Shown here piece by piece: positions 57,826-60,640 of a DNA stretch of 60,640 bases (its first letter is position 1; each line of letters opens with the position of its first letter). The stretch covers positions 1 to 60,640 of the forward strand of contig CADACS010000013.1 of NCBI GenBank assembly GCA_902786505.1. Reading direction: 5' to 3'. A program made the translations under genes and the position numbers. The notes under the pieces are model-generated. The model made no database searches. It had not been told where the DNA came from and was given only the letters and a program-made list of their open reading frames with translations. This stretch comes from an uncultured Planctomycetota bacterium. Lineage in GTDB: Bacteria > Planctomycetota > Planctomycetia > Pirellulales > Thermoguttaceae.

Positions 57826-59088
57826 ATGCAAACCACGACGTCTCAAACCGACAGTCCAGTCATTTCCGTCGAAGAACGGTATCTTCTCGACGTTCTCTCC
57901 GCTTTTCTTGACGGCCGGCCCCTTGAACCTGTTCCCAAAGGAGCGTCGACCAACGCGTTCCTGCGCGCCGCGCGCGAGCAGCGCGTTTCGCAAATCGTCG
58001 CGTATATGGCGCTAAAAAATCCGGGCGTTCTGCCTCCGCAGCTTACGGCGAAACTCGTCGACGATCTCAATCGCGCCGTCGGAATAGAGGTCGCGCAAAC
58101 GGCGGAATTCAACGCGGTCAATCGCGCGTTCGTCGACGCCGGCGTGCGCTTTATGCCCCTCAAAGGGTTCATCATGCGCGACTATTACCCCGAACGGTAT
58201 CTGCGGCTCGTCGGAGATTACGACGCGCTCGTCGAACGCGAATCGTTCTCTCGCGCGGGCGAAGTCTTAACGCGGCTGGGCTTTTCGCGGCGAACCGGCG
58301 ACGAGCATCACGACGTCTATGAAAAACCGCCCCGGCTCGTCGTCGAGCTCCATTTCAAGCTGTTCGACGCGTACGGCGCGTACCGCGTCGGCAGGAGCGT
58401 CGCTTGGAATCGGCTCGTACCGTTTGAGGGAACGGAGTTCCGATTCACAAAAGAAGATTTCTATCGCTTTATGGTAGAACATCTTCTCAAACACTGGCTC
58501 TCGAGCGAAGAAGCGGTTCGCGACTATCTCGACGTCGCGATCTATCTCCGAAAATTCGGACGGGAGCTTAATCGCGCAAAGCTCGACGCCGATCTTGAAT
58601 CGAGCGGCGCGCTCGAATTCGTAAAAAACGTCGAACGGCTCGTCGCTTATTGGTTTGACGGCGCGCCTGGCTCGCCGACGCTCGACGAAATGACGAGCTA
58701 CGCGTTTCGGCGGCTTCCGATCAACCGGACGTCGAAAACAGACCGGTCGGAGAAATACGCCGCGCAGCTTGCCGCCGGCGCGACCGGGCCTTCCGGCGCA
58801 GGGAGCAGGCGCGCGCGTTATGTCGTCGAGAATCTCTTTCCGCGCCGCGCCGCGTGTGAAATCGACCGCCGAACAGCCGAAACGCCGCGCGCGCTCAGGC
58901 CGTTCTATAAACTTGCGTTATGGGCGAAGTTCTGGTTCAAGCGCGTATTTCGCGTTCAATTCTTCGTCAACGCGCTGGCGTTTGCGCGCGCCGGAAACGC
59001 CAAAACGGACGCGACCGCCGAATTTCAGCGCCGCGTCGGAATCGCGCCCGAAAAATTCAACGCGCAGGATTGGACTGCTGAGGATTAA
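57826..59088 (+). CDS. PF14907-type nucleotidyltransferase family protein
   Basis: A 420-residue protein. The central motif FMPLKGFIMRDYYPERYLRL followed by VGDYDALVE (about 109-138) is the LKG...R...DxDxLV pattern of the NTP_transf_5 family. HHDVYEKPPRLVVELHFKLF and VEHLLKHWLS follow, as in the family. These proteins occur in RiPP gene clusters next to HPr-kinase-like proteins, where they may modify a peptide or carrier. AAGGGG lies before the ATG. The stop codon TAA directly abuts the next ATG (TAAATG), so the two genes are translationally coupled. Confidence 0.8.
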   Translation: MQTTTSQTDSPVISVEERYLLDVLSAFLDGRPLEPVPKGASTNAFLRAAREQRVSQIVAYMALKNPGVLPPQLTAKLVDDLNRAVGIEVAQTAEFNAVNRAFVDAGVRFMPLKGFIMRDYYPERYLRLVGDYDALVERESFSRAGEVLTRLGFSRRTGDEHHDVYEKPPRLVVELHFKLFDAYGAYRVGRSVAWNRLVPFEGTEFRFTKEDFYRFMVEHLLKHWLSSEEAVRDYLDVAIYLRKFGRELNRAKLDADLESSGALEFVKNVERLVAYWFDGAPGSPTLDEMTSYAFRRLPINRTSKTDRSEKYAAQLAAGATGPSGAGSRRARYVVENLFPRRAACEIDRRTAETPRALRPFYKLALWAKFWFKRVFRVQFFVNALAFARAGNAKTDATAEFQRRVGIAPEKFNAQDWTAED

Positions 59089-59814
59089 ATGCGAAAATAC
59101 CGTATCGCCGATCTTGTCGTCGGAATCGAATCGCGCTACGAACGCGTCTACCGTCAGGCGGAACCGTACCGAATCGACGACGGCGCCGCGCCCGACTTCT
59201 GCCTGACCGTTCCGGAAGATAAAATCGATCTGGAAATGAGCCAAGGACTCGAATCGCGCGACGACGCGGAGTACGTCTATATGCGCTTCCTCTTTCAGCG
59301 CCGCCTCATCGACTTCGACGGGCTCGTTCTCCACTCCTCCGGAGTCGTATGCGACGGCCGCGCCTATCTCTTTTCGGCCAACAGCGGGACGGGCAAATCG
59401 ACGCACACGCAACTCTGGATTAAACGGTTCGGCGCGGACAGAACCTTTATTCTCAACGACGACGCGCCCGCGCTGAGGCGGCTCGACGGCCGCTGGTTCG
59501 CCTACGGCGCGCCGTGGTCGGGCTCAAGCCCTCTCAACACGCCCGCGCGCGCCCCGCTTCAGGGGATCGCGTTTCTCGAACGTTCGGAAACAAACTGGAC
59601 GCGGCAAATCGACGCGGACGAAGCGATTACCCTCTTTATGGCGCAGTCGATGCAGCCGCTTCGGCGCGCCCCTCTCGTGCGTACGATCGACAAAACGATC
59701 GAGCTGCTCAAAGAAGCGCCCGTCTTTCGCGTCGGATGCAATATGTCGGAAGAGGCCGCGCAAACGACGCGCGACGCCATGCTCGCGGCAACGCCGAAAA
59801 AGGCGGCTACTTAG
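59089..59814 (+). CDS. HPr-kinase-like protein of RiPP-type loci
   Basis: A 241-residue protein with LVLHSSGVVCDGRAYLFSAN, the P-loop SANSGTGKST (about 96-105), LNDDAPALR (Asp124-125) and YGAPWSGSSPLNTPARAPL. This is the layout of HPr kinase/phosphorylase-like proteins that have lost the HPr-specific N-terminal domain. Stand-alone versions beside PF14907 nucleotidyltransferases are found in lasso-peptide and other RiPP clusters, where a related kinase phosphorylates the C-terminus of the peptide. Its 3' end overlaps the convergent peptidase gene by 8 nt. Confidence 0.8.
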   Translation: MRKYRIADLVVGIESRYERVYRQAEPYRIDDGAAPDFCLTVPEDKIDLEMSQGLESRDDAEYVYMRFLFQRRLIDFDGLVLHSSGVVCDGRAYLFSANSGTGKSTHTQLWIKRFGADRTFILNDDAPALRRLDGRWFAYGAPWSGSSPLNTPARAPLQGIAFLERSETNWTRQIDADEAITLFMAQSMQPLRRAPLVRTIDKTIELLKEAPVFRVGCNMSEEAAQTTRDAMLAATPKKAAT

Positions 59815-60247
59815 CGCGTCTGGCCGCAAACCGCCGCAGGCCGAGTCGGCACGCGCGCCACAGTTTCAGGACGGGCCGCGCCGACGTCCATGCGCGCGAA
59901 TAAACCTTATAAAGAACCGAGCGCTCGCAGTCGATTCTTCTCTTTCCGCGCTGAAACGCCGTCATCACGGCGAGAATCTGTTCGCGGCGCACGTTTCGCT
60001 CGAGTTCGGTCTGAAAATCGCCCCGAAAAACATACGTTCCGTCCCGGCAGACCTTAACGACGCGGTGAAGCACGTATTCGCCGGTCTCGCGGCGAAAAAG
60101 CGCGACGTCGTACTTCTTGAGCCGCCCCTTCGGCACCTCGATCACCACAAGGTCCCTGTTCTGGTAAAGCATGGGGTTCATGCTCACGCCTTTAGTTTTA
60201 TAGACCAGTTTCCCGTCTTTTTCAAGAATTTCTTCAAAAGTACTCAT
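59807..60247 (-). CDS. S24/S26 family (signal peptidase-like) protease
   Basis: A 146-residue protein. GVSMNPML (Ser22) and KYDVALFRR--GEYVLHRVV (His61) match the S26 nucleophile box and the D-V-x-xR...HRV box. The His-Arg form suggests the Ser/His dyad of SipW-like enzymes rather than Ser/Lys. No N-terminal membrane helix is visible; the C-terminus is basic with one amphipathic stretch. It stands 11 nt upstream of the exporter on the same strand, so it may process or license the exported peptide. SD AAAGG. Codon use in the first part (AGG, GTG, GAG, AAG) resembles the exporter, the rest resembles the chromosome. Confidence 0.78.
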   Translation of the reverse strand: MSTFEEILEKDGKLVYKTKGVSMNPMLYQNRDLVVIEVPKGRLKKYDVALFRRETGEYVLHRVVKVCRDGTYVFRGDFQTELERNVRREQILAVMTAFQRGKRRIDCERSVLYKVYSRAWTSARPVLKLWRACRLGLRRFAARRAK

Positions 60248-60258
60248 AATCGATACCT

Positions 60259-60640
60259 TTATTTGTCCAGTCTCTGCCTCTCCACCAGCTCCGCGAACAC
60301 GCCGCCCTTCTCGATCAGCTGCTCGTACTTGCCGTCCTCCACTATTTTGCCCCCGTCCATGACGAGGATCCTGTCGCAGTGGCGGATGGTTGACAGGCGG
60401 TGCGCGATGACGATCCTGGTGCAGCGCATTCTGTCAAGGGCGTCCGAGACCTGCTTCTGCGTGATGTTGTCGAGCGCCGAAGTGGCTTCGTCAAGGAGCA
60501 GAAGCTTAGGCTTTGGGGCGACTGCCCGCGCGATCATGATGCGCTGCTTCTGGCCTCCGGAGATTCCGCCGCCGCCTTCCTGCAGCACAGTGCTCATTCC
60601 CATGGGCATTGCGCGGATGTCGTCCGCGATCCCGGCGATC
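60259..60640 (-). CDS. NHLP-type bacteriocin export ABC transporter, C-terminal part (runs off the window)
   Basis: The last 127 codons of an ABC ATPase; the frame stays open to the right edge, so the true start lies outside. The RAMPMGMSTVLQEGGGGISG segment, signature ISGGQKQR, Walker B LLLLDEATSALDN and IAHRLSTIRHCDRI are those of NHLP-family (nitrile-hydratase-leader peptide) exporters. It would secrete a modified leader peptide product. Codon choice (CTG, GTG, GAG, AAG, AGG) differs sharply from the rest of the window (CTC, GTC, GAA, CGC, TCG), which suggests recent acquisition or an assembly joint. Confidence 0.85.
   Translation of the reverse strand, partial: IAGIADDIRAMPMGMSTVLQEGGGGISGGQKQRIMIARAVAPKPKLLLLDEATSALDNITQKQVSDALDRMRCTRIVIAHRLSTIRHCDRILVMDGGKIVEDGKYEQLIEKGGVFAELVERQRLDK

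Overview
The window is a bacterial chromosome segment. Several features point to a planctomycete, probably from a host-associated lineage (inference). Two very large exported proteins carry the LEPR-type N-terminal motif (ALEPRQMLDA, ALENRELLSA). There is also a Tat-exported Gfo/Idh/MocA oxidoreductase, a membrane-anchored squalene-cyclase-fold protein, GspK, a GH10-like protein, and Lpt/Kdo genes indicating an outer membrane with LPS. Coding DNA is generally GC-rich. Promoters read as sigma70-like (TTGnnn, 16-17 bp, TATAAT or TAGAAT) and can be recognised before many genes.

Layout. 0-9.2 kb: squalene-cyclase-fold protein, small membrane protein, rpmG (too short for usual ORF cut-offs), giant LEPR protein with a cyclophilin domain, orphan LolD-like ATPase. 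9.3-21 kb: tRNA-Val, two hypothetical genes, KdsD/KpsF isomerase, ABC-F ATPase, two tandem LeuT-like symporters followed by a 47-residue membrane peptide resembling an NSS small subunit, LptB with a long tail, Tat Gfo/Idh/MocA. 21.4-39.1 kb: an array of eight BspA-like (LRR_5) leucine-rich-repeat loci, seven on the minus strand and one on the plus strand. They share N- and C-terminal caps and have no visible signal peptide. One is broken and one shows recent repeat expansion. 39.4-55.9 kb: GH10-like protein lacking recognisable catalytic residues, GspK, tRNA-Ile, Gfo/Idh/MocA, uvrB, orphan corrinoid protein, FAD/Fe-S dehydrogenase, and a second LEPR protein with Pmp-like repeats behind a structured 5' leader. 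56-60.6 kb: an ABC transporter divergent from a PF14907-type nucleotidyltransferase and an HPr-kinase-like protein, then a convergent S24/S26 peptidase and a NHLP-type bacteriocin exporter running off the right edge. Together these look like part of a RiPP (modified peptide) locus with the precursor gene outside the window.

The strongest leads are the LRR array with its capped, signal-less proteins and an attenuator-like terminator in one leader, the right-edge peptide-export locus with its sharp codon-usage change, and the structured leader RNA at about 52.2 kb. All family names come from reading motifs in the sequence; no database search was run.
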